Assembly (NCBI GenBank): GCA_948470475.1
Contig: OX419335.1
Location: forward strand, 15,307,526-15,371,525
Source of the DNA: Galaxea fascicularis
Lineage: Eukaryota > Cnidaria > Anthozoa > Scleractinia > Euphylliidae
Direction of reading: 5' to 3'
DNA: 64,000 bases
In this document: in pieces, positions 55,246 through 64,000 of the stretch
Numbering within the stretch: the first letter of the stretch is position 1
How the letters are laid out: each line of letters opens with the position of its first letter
Made by a program: the position numbers and the translations under genes
Notes under the pieces: model-generated
Databases searched by the model: none
Told to the model about the DNA's origin: nothing
Seen by the model: only the letters and a program-made list of their open reading frames with translations

Positions 55246-58200
55246 ATGAATAAATAAAATAGATCCAGCCAGGAATTGTGAGTCTGATTCAGTCCAATCC
55301 AATCCAATCCAATCCATTCCTGGTTTTGTTAACAGCTATCTTTTCTGGATATACTGTACTGCGTACATCTGTAAGCTTATGTGATGTTCCTCTGTACAAC
55401 TCAACTTCTTCCTTTTCTGTGGATTTGCTCACAAATGTTAATTAATAATTTGTACTTCCTACAGTACAGTGTACCTTTTAGTTATCTAAGAATTTGCTGA
55501 GTTTGTGCATGTTGTACATTACACAAAATTAACAAACATTTGTACTCAATTATTTCTCCATAACAGGCTGCCTGGAGGCTTTATGATTGTATTTTGAACA
55601 AAATGGCACCAGAGTCTGTCCTGACTGAGAAAAGTGTTGAGGTCAGCAATAAACAGTAACAGTGTTCATTCCAGCAGTGCCCAGTGCTGCTTTATCAACA
55701 TACATGTAGTTTAGAATGGCTAAATATATACAACTCACCTCTTAAAATGTACTTTCACAGGCAACTACTGTTCTTTTAGAATGTAAATCATTAAAGGCTT
55801 TTGTGGTTTATCTTAGATTCCTGAGTTAAAGTTGTTGTGGGAGATGGTTGAAGAGCCATCAGAAGCTATCAGCCGATTATGCTGCCATTGCCTGGTACAA
55901 CTGGTTTTTACTGGTCATGCTGAATTTGATTATGTACTCAGTGGACTATTAAATGCTGTGCCATCAACAAGGTAAAATGCTGAATGAACTGTGTGTGATA
56001 TGTTTACCAGCACTTGTCTGGTAAACATACACTGTATGTGTGGTTGTGGTTTGAAGGCTTGAATTTGGAAAATTAGTGTTTGTTAATTAGTTAACTGAAA
56101 CCCAGACAAAATAAATCAATTGTATACTATCAAATTCTAATTAATTTTGTTTCTTTTTCTTGAGTTTTTGACAAAAGTAATACACTTATTCATCACATTC
56201 TAGCCCCAAGACCACAAATAATAATTAAATTATTCTGTAAGCTAAAATAGAAGAAATTTTAGGGAAATTGTAATGAGATTTTAAGGCCAATTTGTCCCAA
56301 CACCCCACCCCCTTTTGCACTTAAGTCTTCAACTGTTGGCCAGTATAAAGGAAAGGGTACAGCAGAAAATGTTGTAATTACAAATTGGCTATTATTGTAT
56401 ACCAAGGCAATACATGTGGCTGGAAATGAAATCCAATTCATACACATCAAGTTATTAAGACTTGAATTATAGCAAAAGTAAGTGGATTGCAAACAATTTT
56501 AAGTATTCAACTGCTTGTAATTAATTTTGATGTGTACTATGGACATGCCTTGATTTGACTGGGCTTTACCATCTGACTTGTACATATAGCATTCTATTTA
56601 CGTACTGTAAAATCATTGTGGTAAAGTGTGAAATATTTGCATGGATCTTATTTTTTGACAGACTACACCTTATTAACAAGTACAGAGTTCTTGAAGTAAA
56701 TTCCATTTATAAGAGATAAAAGGCAGCTAATTAATTAAAGCTTTACAACATCGTTATAAAACACAGTTAATGGAGCGTGACTCGCTATCTGTCACGTTAT
56801 ATTTTGTAAAGGCTACGTAATGCAAATGAGACACGAATGGACTTCTGTACCCTAAAAAATACAACACATCCTCTATTCATGTGGCAGTGCTGTCTGCTAC
56901 ATTTATATCTTTCGTTCTGTATGGCTATAAGGAACAAATAATTATTCCCATTCATGTCGCGTTGAGCATTGTACAAGTTACTTGTATCCGATGGTACGTA
57001 CAGTGTACATGTAAATCACCATTGACCAGTTTAGTTGTAGACACCTGTCTAAGTATCACTCTCTAAGCTCTTTAGTGTATTGTAAGGAGCACCTTTACCA
57101 TTTAAAATTGATTCCCACCCTTCCCTCCCTTTGGAGGTGGCGTTGTTTTCGTTAAATAAACTTGGGTCCACCTCTTGGTACACAGTTCGGTTAATTAAGT
57201 CTCGCGGCGACTTCCTCAAGCTTTGTTGTTTTTCATGCTATGTTATGTTTCACTCTCTAGCTGCCTTTGTTTTTGTCCGATCCAACATGTGCCGGCAGAG
57301 TCGGCTCGTAGTGCTGGGGAGATAAGAAGGCTTGAGCTAGTTTTAACTGCCTACACTCTTTCCACTATAGCACGATGTTGGCTGGAGGTTCAGCTCGTAG
57401 TGCTGTGGAGAGTTAGGCTTTTATATCGTTAATTTGGCTTTTACTGGCCTACAACTTGTCTGATCCAGCGTGGTTCTTCTTTAATATGCGTCGGGGAGAT
57501 AAGTTTAGGCTTTTAGTCATTCCTCGGAAGCCGTCTGTCATGGCGATCGTGGAGTGGTGTTCCCCCCTTTATGCCAAACAATGTCTTGTGTGTTTTGTTA
57601 TCGTAGTCTGTATTTAATTGTGGGCCTTGTAGTGTTCCCGAGAGTAATAAAGTATCCAAACAAACAGATTTAACTCAACCAATTTCATTGCAAACGTAAC
57701 ATGGCCGCCGCTATCAAAAGCACATGGTTTTACCTATCCCAACATACTTAGCGGCCCAATACATTACATCTCCCCTATCCTCAGAAAAATGCTCTTTTAC
57801 AAGAATAAAGAAATCTCCACGAACAATAAAGTCAACTATACTAACGATGAAGTCCCTTCTTCTAAAACTTAAATGTTCAAACTGTATATAGTTCTGAAGA
57901 GAGAGAATCAGTGTTCATGTTCCCCAAAGAAAATTAACAACATAATCTCTTAATCTCTCTGGCAATCTCCTTGTCCTCTGGGGTCTCAGATTCCTTGATG
58001 GTTCTGGTGCCGCTCCACCATTCTCCTGCAGATCGGGGCACTCGCCTCTATCCAGCAGCCCGGCAGTCGATTCTGGTACGGTTGGTTGGGAAGGTGATGG
58101 CACAGGGTCTAGTTCCTGCTGGGGTGTGGGGGGTGTTGACACAGAGTCTGACCCTTGTTGGAGTGTGGGATCTCCCTCTCTAATGTATTGCTTCACATGA

Positions 58201-61200
58201 CTTGTGTTTCTGGAGTACTGGTTCCCTGTTGGACTCTCTACTACGAGGCTGTTTCCAGTCTTGCTGACAACCTTACAGGGATTTGGGTTAAATGCTGTGC
58301 TGAGTTTGTTAGTCTTGTCTTGTTGGACAAGCACTTTATCACCCAGTTCAATGCTGGAGGGGCTAGCCCTGCGGTGTATGTCTGCGTAAGCTTTACTCTT
58401 AGCTTTCTGCTCAGCATCGCGATCGTGTAGTTCATGGTCATAGGCATGGGCGATGCTTAAATCAGGGATCTTCCCCTTGACTTTTCGGTTAAAAAGTAGC
58501 TCAGCGGGACTCCTTCCAGTTGTATTATGGGGAATGCTTCTGTAGGCAGAGAGATACCTCCTTAATTCTGCTCTCCATGGTTTGTTCTCCGCCTGAGCAA
58601 TTTGTAGTCGTTTCAACAGTGACTGATTCTGTCTTTCGACCTCTCCGTTGGCTTGGGCCCACTTGGCAGTAACTTTCTGATGTATAATATTATGCTGTTC
58701 ACAATATTCTCTAAATTCATTCGACTTGAATTGTGGACCATTATCGGACTTGATGGTATTTGGCAGCCCATGTCTGCAGAAGGTGTCAGCCAGACGGTCT
58801 ATGATCTTTTCAGCGGTAGTGGACTGCATAACCTCGACTTCATAAAATCGGCTGTAGTAATCAACAATGACCAATAGTGAATGTCCGGATGGTAGCGGTC
58901 CCATTAAATCTACTGCTAAGTCTTGCCAGGGTCCATCGGGTAATGAGGTGGATCGAATAGGTTCAGGAGGATTGGTTGTGCCACCAGCTGACACCCATGG
59001 CATGCTCGGCAATGTCTCTCCGCTGCTTTACCCATCCCGGGCCACCACACCTTGGTTCTGAGGTTCTGTTTGGTGCCAACCACGCCCAAGTGGCCTTCAT
59101 GAGCAAGTGCTAAGGTCCTTGGCTGCAACTTACTAGGAATAATAATGCGTGTACCTCTAAGCACAAGCTGACCAATGACACACAACTCCCCCGCCACTGC
59201 CATATATTGTCTACACTTTTCAAACCGCCCCGTTGCAATAGCTTTCCTCACTTCTTTCAGCTCTTCATCATCGGCAGAGGCCTCTTCTATCTCACGTGTT
59301 GTGAGTGCTGTTGGTGTTGCACTTGCAGCAACAAACCTAACATACTCCTCAGTGCACCGCTGGTGGTTGTCAGGTTCGACTCTCATATGGAGTAGACGCG
59401 ACAATGGATCAGCAATGTTCTCGCGCCCAGGCCTGTGTATCACACTGAAATCATATGGCTGTAATCTGAGAACCCATCGTTCTATCCGTGCACATGGTCT
59501 TGACCGTGGACCATATATGACCTCTAAGGGCTTGTGGTCGGTCTCTACAACAAACTGCATCCCATACACATAGACATGGAATCTCTCGCATGCCCACACG
59601 ACACCGAGCGCCTCCTTCTCTGTCTGGGAGTATCTCTGCTCACATCCAGTCAAACTACGACTTGCATAACATACCGGTGTCCATGTACTGTCCTGCTTCT
59701 GTATGAGAACAGCGCCCAGCCCAACTGGACTGGCGTCCGTGATTATCTTGGTGGGCGCATTCTTATCGAAATATGCTAAAGTACAAGCTTCTGCCATCTT
59801 CTGTTTGAGACATTCAAAGGACTTCTTCTGCTCTGGTCCAAATTCAAAGGGTGTCTCTTTCCTTGTCAGTCTTCGTAGTGGTTCAGATAAAGTGGCAAAG
59901 TGAGGTATGAACCGGCTGCTGTAATTGGCTAAACCCAGAAAGCTACGTACATCTGACGCACTCTTTGGTTCTTCCACCTCTAATACTGCTTTAACACAAT
60001 CTGCTGTAGGACCAATGCCTTTCTCTGAAAGCAGCATACCCATGAACACCAGCCTGTCCGTATTGAACAAACATTTCTCAGCATTTAAAGTGAGACCACA
60101 CTCTTGCAGACGTTCTATAGTTTGGTGGAGTCGCCTGTTGTGTGTTTCTGTGTCGGGACCATGCACCACAATGTCATCCGAAATGTTTTCGACACCTTCA
60201 ATACCTGCCAAGGCTGAAGTAATTTCATGCTGATATTGTTCACTGGCAGAACAGACCCCAAAGAGTAAGCGCTTGTATTGAAACAAACCATCAGGTGTAG
60301 CAAAGGTTGTGATTTCCCTGGATTCTGGGCTCAACTCCAACTGGTGGTACCCCCATTTAAGGTCTAATTTACTGAAGACCTTAGAGCCATTCATTGTATG
60401 CAACACCTCATCAACTGTGGGAATTGGATATCGTCTTCGCATAATGGCTTGGTTTGCCTGTCTCATGTCCACACATAGGCGGATGTCCCCGTTGTCCTTT
60501 GGGACAATCACCACAGGGTTGACCCAGGGGGCTGGACCTTCCACTGGTTCAATTATTCCCATGTCCAACAGTTCTGTGGTCTTATCTCGGATCTTTCCTC
60601 TCAAATTAAATGGCACCCTTCTATAAGGCTGTGCAATAGGTCTTACAGTGGGGTTTATATCCAGGGATATCTGTTTGTTCTTCAGTTTTCCGACACCCTC
60701 AAATACCTCTGGGTACTGCTGTTTTAAACTGTCAGCTTTACTTGTTACCATAGCAATGTTAATGCCAACTTTTAACACCCCCAGTTCTGTGGCTGTGATC
60801 TTTCCAAGCAATGACATCCCTCTACCTTTAATCACCAAGACTTCAGCTTTGGTGGATCGATCACAAACACTCACTGTGCACTTAAAACTACCCTTAACTG
60901 GCAGTGGCTGACTAGATGCATATGGGTATAGCTTCTTGTCTGGGGTAGCCACTTGTGATTCACATTTCACTCCCTTCACCTTAAGCCGTTCCCACGTCTC
61001 CTCATCAATAATGTTGCTGCTCGCCCCAGAGTCTATTAACATCCTAAGGTTTACTCCTCCTACTTGTACGGTGACCATTTCTGAGTGTCCTCCTTCTGTA
61101 ATACTAAATGCGTAGTCCTGCTGGCGCCCAGGGTCATTGTCATCGGGTCCCCCCCCAACCTGGCGAGCATATGACTTTGTCTTGCAAACTTTTTCAAAAT

Positions 61201-63903
61201 GATCTTTCCCGCGACATTTCCTGCATGTTTTGCCCTTTGCTGGGCACTGGGGATCACGACCAAAATGTCCCAATAAACCACATCTATAACATGTCTTATC
61301 TCTCCCTTGGAATCGGCCTTGCATGCTAGTACTCGGATTGTTACTTCTCTCATTGATTCTACTGATATGTTCTGATTCTTCCCCCTTTTCTGAAAGGGCA
61401 GCCAGTTGGGTTTCTATCTTTTCGCATTTTGAGGCAACCTCTAGGGTGCGTGTTAAGTTCAGTCCTTGGCCTTCTTCAAGCAATTTTCGTTTGATGTAAA
61501 TGGAAGTGCACTTATTCAAAACTGCGTCTCTTATCTGGTTGTCGGTATCAGTGCCAAAATCACAATCTTTAGCTGCTTGCCTTAAGCGAGTAACAAACTG
61601 CTGAACTGTCTCACCTGGGTTTTGTGTGATCCGATGAAAGGTCTGGCGGGCGAATGCTGAATTTACCTGTGGCACGAAATAGGCGTTGAGAGCTTCAACA
61701 GCACTGGCGTAATTTGTAGCATCCCCGGTTTCAGTTAAGGTGGTGAATATCTCCTGCACATCAGGCCCAGCCAGGTGGAGTAACATTGCTCGTCGCCGCT
61801 GTTTAGTTGCTGCTGTGGTTCCTTCGCTTATAATAAGCCCTTTCCCGTCCGCGTACAGTTCGAATGAAGTTAACCACCTCTTCCATCGGGGACCAATCGT
61901 CGCTGGATCAGAGAAATAATCAAATTTCGGTAACACGCTCTTTTCCATTGCTTTTTGTTTCTCCTCGTCGCCAATGTAGTGTTCCCGAGAGTAATAAAGT
62001 ATCCAAACAAACAGATTTAACTCAACCAATTTCATTGCAAACGTAACATGGCTGCCGCTATCAAAAGCACATGGTTTTACCTATCCCAACATACTTAGCG
62101 GCCCAATACATTACAGGCCTAGAGAGGCCCGCAACCCTAATCTTGACAGTGATCAGCGGATTGCGTATTACGCATGTGTGCCATGTTTATAACAGGGACC
62201 TGAAACCGGAAATTGAAATTTTGTTCTACAACTAAGAATGATCAGAATGCGAAAAATGTGTCAATTATAACAGTTTGTCACATGGGATCAAAAAAATTGC
62301 AGAATTATTACCTCACAGCTAAACCTTGAATGAGAACATTAATTCCAAGCTTTCCTTACGTGATTTAGACGAAAAAATGACCTCGGCAAGGTAGAAAAGA
62401 GAACGAAAGAAAAAACAGAACAGACAGCGTATATTAAAACAATGCGTGAATTATTCGGTGTTCGAAACGGAAGCGAAAATAAAGCTTGCTTCTGAATAAT
62501 TTCACCCTTAAAAGCTAGCAAATAGTCCCAAATTACTTTCTGTATCCTTACAATGTCCTGTCTTGCATCTCTGAAAGATTTTGTCCCAATTTTGAGCGAA
62601 TAAACATTCCTCCGTGACCGGCGCCTTCTTCCTTCCTTGATCAAATATTTAATTAGCTAACTAGTGAGAATCGAAAGTAACGCCAATTTTCTGTCACGCT
62701 TTCAAAACAAGGCACGCATTACCATCTTCTCTATTGCCAACATCTAAACAAAAGCTCTTCAAGTGCATTCAGGCCCGCACTTTCTAACCTGTGGTTACTA
62801 CTAGTATATATATTAAATACTCGAGGAAACTGCGACATTAATACACTGATTGTTCATAGTGCATAAAAAATAGTGTTTATAAGTAATTACACAAAGCAGA
62901 TTGCACTGCTATTCTTGCATAGTTGATTAATAATAATTACTAATTTGTTTAGTACTCATTTGTAAATTGGAATTTATCTGTGGCTTTTTGTGTTACTTCA
63001 TTGATTTTTTTTCCAGGAATTTGAATGGAATAATAGAATCCTTAGATTGTTTGTTGGCCTTTCAAGTTCACCAATGTTCTAAAACTTGTACAGAGTACAA
63101 ATGCAAGTTTTCCCTGAGGTAAATACAGTCAACTCTCTCATAGCAACCACTTCTTGTCACTTCTCGTCACCTCCCTGTACATTTTGTAAATAACTGTTTG
63201 TTTTTCACTCAAATACTGTTTCAAAAACTCTCTCATACATGTAAGTGACTGCAACCCCTTTTTAGGCCAGAAATTTGAAAGAAAATTTGTTTTCTGTTTC
63301 CAGTAAGACCACCCAACATGATTATGTATGATCTTTAGAAAATCATTATGTAAATGTCTCAAAAGTTCAGTTTTAAATAGCACTGACCCAAAGTGCCAGC
63401 AGATAATAGTTTACATATAAAAAAGATGACTATACTGTAATGAGATCTGTAGGTAACTTACCAGAATTGTTACAGTGACCTGCTGTTGCAAGAATTAATG
63501 TTATACAAACAGTTCAACAGTAGTTTGAAAAGATTTTTCAAAAGTTATTTGATGTGAAATACACTGTATGCCAGTGTCTTCAATCTTTTTCCTAAGCCTA
63601 GTTTAGCTAAAAAGCTCATACTTTTATGAAATAAGTTGATCAATTCAGGTTTGTATTTATTTTGTTGATTTTCTCGTAAGTGACCACCTCCTGTAAGCCA
63701 CCACTTTGTTGTGCACCATGGGTGGTCGCTTATGAGAGAGTTTCAGTTTTAGTTTGTGAGTTTAGAACTTACTGCTATTGGTTCATTTATATTGTTGCTA
63801 GGTGTCCTCCCCATCCATTCATTACTGTGCTCACAAGCCGTCCTGATTATGCAGCAAATCTGATTCAGCATGTGACGTTGATGCTCATTGGCAGTTTTAC
63901 CAG
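49967..63903 (+). CDS. FOCAD: Focadhesin (FOCAD), first five exons, 3' end outside window
   Basis: Exons 49967-50023, 55567-55641, 55817-55971, 63017-63118 and 63802-63903, with phases 0, 0, 2, 2, 2; all GT/AG. They encode 163 residues plus two bases. The start [19 protein letters not shown] matches the characteristic N-terminus of focadhesin, followed by [28 protein letters not shown] and [19 protein letters not shown], collinear with the vertebrate protein as I recall it. FOCAD is a large helical-repeat protein linked to focal adhesions and to stability of the SKI mRNA-decay complex. The start codon has a good context (CCAAGATGGCG). Introns 1 and 3 are inflated to 5.5 and 7.0 kb by mobile elements. 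The gene continues beyond 64000. Confidence 0.85.
50289..50700 (+). pseudogene. GIY-YIG endonuclease domain of Penelope-like element
   Basis: Encodes a Cys-rich lead (CNRRRCATC), then [15 protein letters not shown] and [19 protein letters not shown] and ARHFNLPGH. These are the GIY-YIG core (here IYL and YVG), the catalytic Arg and the His/Asn region of the Penelope endonuclease. An extra Met-Tyr pair between QQY and VGET looks like a 6-bp duplication. Frame is lost after about 50700. Confidence 0.7.
50925..52625 (+). pseudogene. Penelope-like N-terminal and RT region
   Basis: Three or more frames in series: [20 protein letters not shown], then [19 protein letters not shown], then [14 protein letters not shown] (the DK-x-N block), then [20 protein letters not shown] (RT motif with PK-H-K), then [20 protein letters not shown] (RT motif A region). 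The YxDD block and the following parts are missing or unreadable before 52625. Confidence 0.7.
52663..52761. mobile_element. 99-bp inverted-repeat MITE
   Basis: 24-bp ends starting TGGGGCTGTGTGGAAATCTT, perfectly inverted at 52738-52761. Middle noncoding. It abuts R1 copy B and I found no target duplication. Confidence 0.65.
52770..54250 (+). repeat. Dispersed repeat R1, copy B
   Basis: Collinear with copy A at 20060-23130: GTAAGAAAATATGG near the start, TTCTACAAGAAACG, CCAATATTTCATTTTGGAT, GGCTCTGCAGCAAAACAGTA, and TTTTAGGCTTGACTAAATA at the end. It lacks the charged-repeat ORF segment and the second tandem unit. In FOCAD intron 1. Confidence 0.6.
54830..55259 (+). mobile_element. Non-LTR retrotransposon 3' end with (TAAA)n tail
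   Basis: Residues from 54868 encode [30 protein letters not shown] and [18 protein letters not shown], the C-terminal region after the RT domain in LINEs of the CR1/L2/RTE-like groups, ending at the stop at 55129. The 3' UTR ends in a (TAAA)n tract at 55207-55259. A 5'-truncated insertion in FOCAD intron 1, sense orientation. Confidence 0.7.
55293..55318 (+). repeat. (CCAAT)n microsatellite
   Basis: Five consecutive CCAAT-type pentamers just after the LINE tail. Confidence 0.8.
55980..57265. other. FOCAD intron 3, left part; no gene seen
   Basis: AT-rich DNA without exons. A segment with AAATAAACTTGGG at about 57155 resembles one with CAATAAACTTGGG at about 43875, so parts may be old LTR-like repeats, but I could not define ends. 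Confidence 0.35.
57270..57545 (+). repeat. Internally repetitive segment beside the gypsy insertion
   Basis: Related words recur at uneven spacing of roughly 85-120 bp: GTAGTGCTGGGGAGATAAGA, GTAGTGCTGTGGAGAGTTAG and CGTCGGGGAGATAAGTTTAG, and each is followed by GGCTT. It is degenerate and its class is unknown. Confidence 0.4.
57628..57768 (-). repeat. 3' LTR of the gypsy element
   Basis: 141 bp with TG...CA ends on the minus strand (TGTAATGTATTGGGCC to GGGAACACTACA). Differs from the other LTR at one base (CATGGCCGCC versus CATGGCTGCC on the plus strand). Confidence 0.95.
57915..59012 (-). CDS. Gypsy integrase core and C-terminus (shifted frame)
   Basis: Continues Pol in another frame: [20 protein letters not shown] (first Asp), [12 protein letters not shown] (second Asp), [10 protein letters not shown] (Glu), giving the D,D-35-E core. 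A chromo-less tail with Pro-rich [18 protein letters not shown] and an Arg-rich end ([17 protein letters not shown]) follows. The apparent Met at 59012 is not a real start: this is the rest of the polyprotein after a frameshift in 58975-58995. Confidence 0.88.
   Translation of the reverse strand: MPSMPWVSAGGTTNPPEPIRSTSLPDGPWQDLAVDLMGPLPSGHSLLVIVDYYSRFYEVEVMQSTTAEKIIDRLADTFCRHGLPNTIKSDNGPQFKSNEFREYCEQHNIIHQKVTAKWAQANGEVERQNQSLLKRLQIAQAENKPWRAELRRYLSAYRSIPHNTTGRSPAELLFNRKVKGKIPDLSIAHAYDHELHDRDAEQKAKSKAYADIHRRASPSSIELGDKVLVQQDKTNKLSTAFNPNPCKVVSKTGNSLVVESPTGNQYSRNTSHVKQYIREGDPTLQQGSDSVSTPPTPQQELDPVPSPSQPTVPESTAGLLDRGECPDLQENGGAAPEPSRNLRPQRTRRLPERLRDYVVNFLWGT
58916..61948 (-). CDS. Gypsy Gag-Pol polyprotein (gag to first part of integrase)
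   Basis: About 1010 residues from ATG 61948 ([12 protein letters not shown]); an upstream extension into the LTR is open but unlikely. Gag includes a retrotrans-gag region ([20 protein letters not shown]). Two CCHC knuckles lie at about 218-255 ([30 protein letters not shown]). Protease DSGAS is at about 303; RT runs from about 440, with catalytic ISDD at about 588 in place of the usual Y(I/V)DD; RNase H TDAS is at about 735. The integrase HHCC zinc module ends at about 985 (CRACHGC). No gag-pol frameshift separates the frames. After [10 protein letters not shown] the frame is lost and runs to a stop at 58916. Confidence 0.9.
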   Translation of the reverse strand: MEKSVLPKFDYFSDPATIGPRWKRWLTSFELYADGKGLIISEGTTAATKQRRRAMLLHLAGPDVQEIFTTLTETGDATNYASAVEALNAYFVPQVNSAFARQTFHRITQNPGETVQQFVTRLRQAAKDCDFGTDTDNQIRDAVLNKCTSIYIKRKLLEEGQGLNLTRTLEVASKCEKIETQLAALSEKGEESEHISRINERSNNPSTSMQGRFQGRDKTCYRCGLLGHFGRDPQCPAKGKTCRKCRGKDHFEKVCKTKSYARQVGGGPDDNDPGRQQDYAFSITEGGHSEMVTVQVGGVNLRMLIDSGASSNIIDEETWERLKVKGVKCESQVATPDKKLYPYASSQPLPVKGSFKCTVSVCDRSTKAEVLVIKGRGMSLLGKITATELGVLKVGINIAMVTSKADSLKQQYPEVFEGVGKLKNKQISLDINPTVRPIAQPYRRVPFNLRGKIRDKTTELLDMGIIEPVEGPAPWVNPVVIVPKDNGDIRLCVDMRQANQAIMRRRYPIPTVDEVLHTMNGSKVFSKLDLKWGYHQLELSPESREITTFATPDGLFQYKRLLFGVCSASEQYQHEITSALAGIEGVENISDDIVVHGPDTETHNRRLHQTIERLQECGLTLNAEKCLFNTDRLVFMGMLLSEKGIGPTADCVKAVLEVEEPKSASDVRSFLGLANYSSRFIPHFATLSEPLRRLTRKETPFEFGPEQKKSFECLKQKMAEACTLAYFDKNAPTKIITDASPVGLGAVLIQKQDSTWTPVCYASRSLTGCEQRYSQTEKEALGVVWACERFHVYVYGMQFVVETDHKPLEVIYGPRSRPCARIERWVLRLQPYDFSVIHRPGRENIADPLSRLLHMRVEPDNHQRCTEEYVRFVAASATPTALTTREIEEASADDEELKEVRKAIATGRFEKCRQYMAVAGELCVIGQLVLRGTRIIIPSKLQPRTLALAHEGHLGVVGTKQNLRTKVWWPGMGKAAERHCRACHGCQLVAQPILLNLFDPPHYPMDPGKT
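61975..62115 (-). repeat. 5' LTR of the gypsy element
   Basis: Same 141-bp sequence and ends as the 3' LTR. Promoter elements are not obvious in so short an LTR. Confidence 0.95.
62121..63016. other. FOCAD intron 3, right part; nothing recognised
   Basis: AT-rich DNA without a supported feature until the pyrimidine tract and acceptor at 63005-63016. Confidence 0.45.
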
Positions 63904-64000
63904 GTATGACTCTAAGTGCCTCTAGTTAAAGTCAGAGCACAACAAAAGTTTTGTTGTTACTGTGTATGGATGTTCTGAGGTTCAAAACAATTTGCACAAT

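Larger units (their letters stand above)
57628..62115 (-). mobile_element. Complete Ty3/gypsy LTR retrotransposon, 4.49 kb, TSD GGCCT
   Basis: Two 141-bp LTRs differ at one position that I can see. A 5-bp GGCCT duplication flanks the element (57623-57627 and 62116-62120). A purine-rich tract (GAGGATAGGGGAGA) lies directly before the 3' LTR at 57769, and a primer-binding-like TTGGCGACGAGGAG lies directly after the 5' LTR. Coding order is gag, protease, RT, RNase H, integrase, as in Ty3/gypsy. One frameshift splits the integrase. It sits in FOCAD intron 3, antisense to the gene. Confidence 0.95.

Noticed and set aside
59175..60911. Several plus-strand frames of 60-130 codons within the gypsy element
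   Set aside because: They are antisense to a well conserved gag-pol frame.

Overview
The window is eukaryotic nuclear DNA from an invertebrate animal. The intron-rich genes, the AT-rich spacers and the mix of mobile elements (PIF/Harbinger-like DNA elements, hAT-like MITEs, Penelope-like elements, one Ty3/gypsy element, tRNA-derived SINEs) fit a cnidarian, probably an anthozoan such as a stony coral. That placement is inference from gene content and recalled repeat families, not a database match. I assembled spliced models by hand from splice sites, reading phase and protein family; the phases close in every multi-exon model below.

Layout. 1651-14615 (+): the C-terminal part of a RasGRF-type Ras exchange factor, 14 exons, with many small MITEs in its introns. 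17710-18771 (-): an intronless, promethin/LDAF1-like hydrophobic-hairpin protein. 18943-23734: a decayed DNA transposon broken up by a 3-kb dispersed repeat that itself carries a tandem duplication and a 67-bp hAT-like MITE. 24613-40239 (-): a secreted protein with eight thrombospondin type-1 repeats, nine exons plus one dead exon. Its 8.4-kb third intron holds an intronless class A GPCR on the opposite strand (36387-37358), a Penelope relic and three DNA transposons, two of them nested. 40240-47050: no gene recognised; LINE and SINE remnants. 47052-47917 (-): the last two exons of a Pygopus-type PHD-finger gene. 49967-63903 (+): the first five exons of focadhesin (FOCAD), which continues past the window. 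FOCAD intron 1 carries a rearranged Penelope-like element, a second copy of the dispersed repeat and a LINE 3' end. Intron 3 carries a complete, young-looking Ty3/gypsy element with 141-bp LTRs, a 5-bp target duplication and one frameshift.

The genes are not an operon-like system. They are separate animal genes: Ras signalling, a probable lipid-droplet protein, an extracellular TSP1 protein, a GPCR, a Wnt/chromatin reader and FOCAD. Most of the unusual structure comes from mobile elements: several can be delimited to the base by target-site duplications or by comparison with an unoccupied paralogous copy. I found no convincing new defence, CRISPR or other exotic system.
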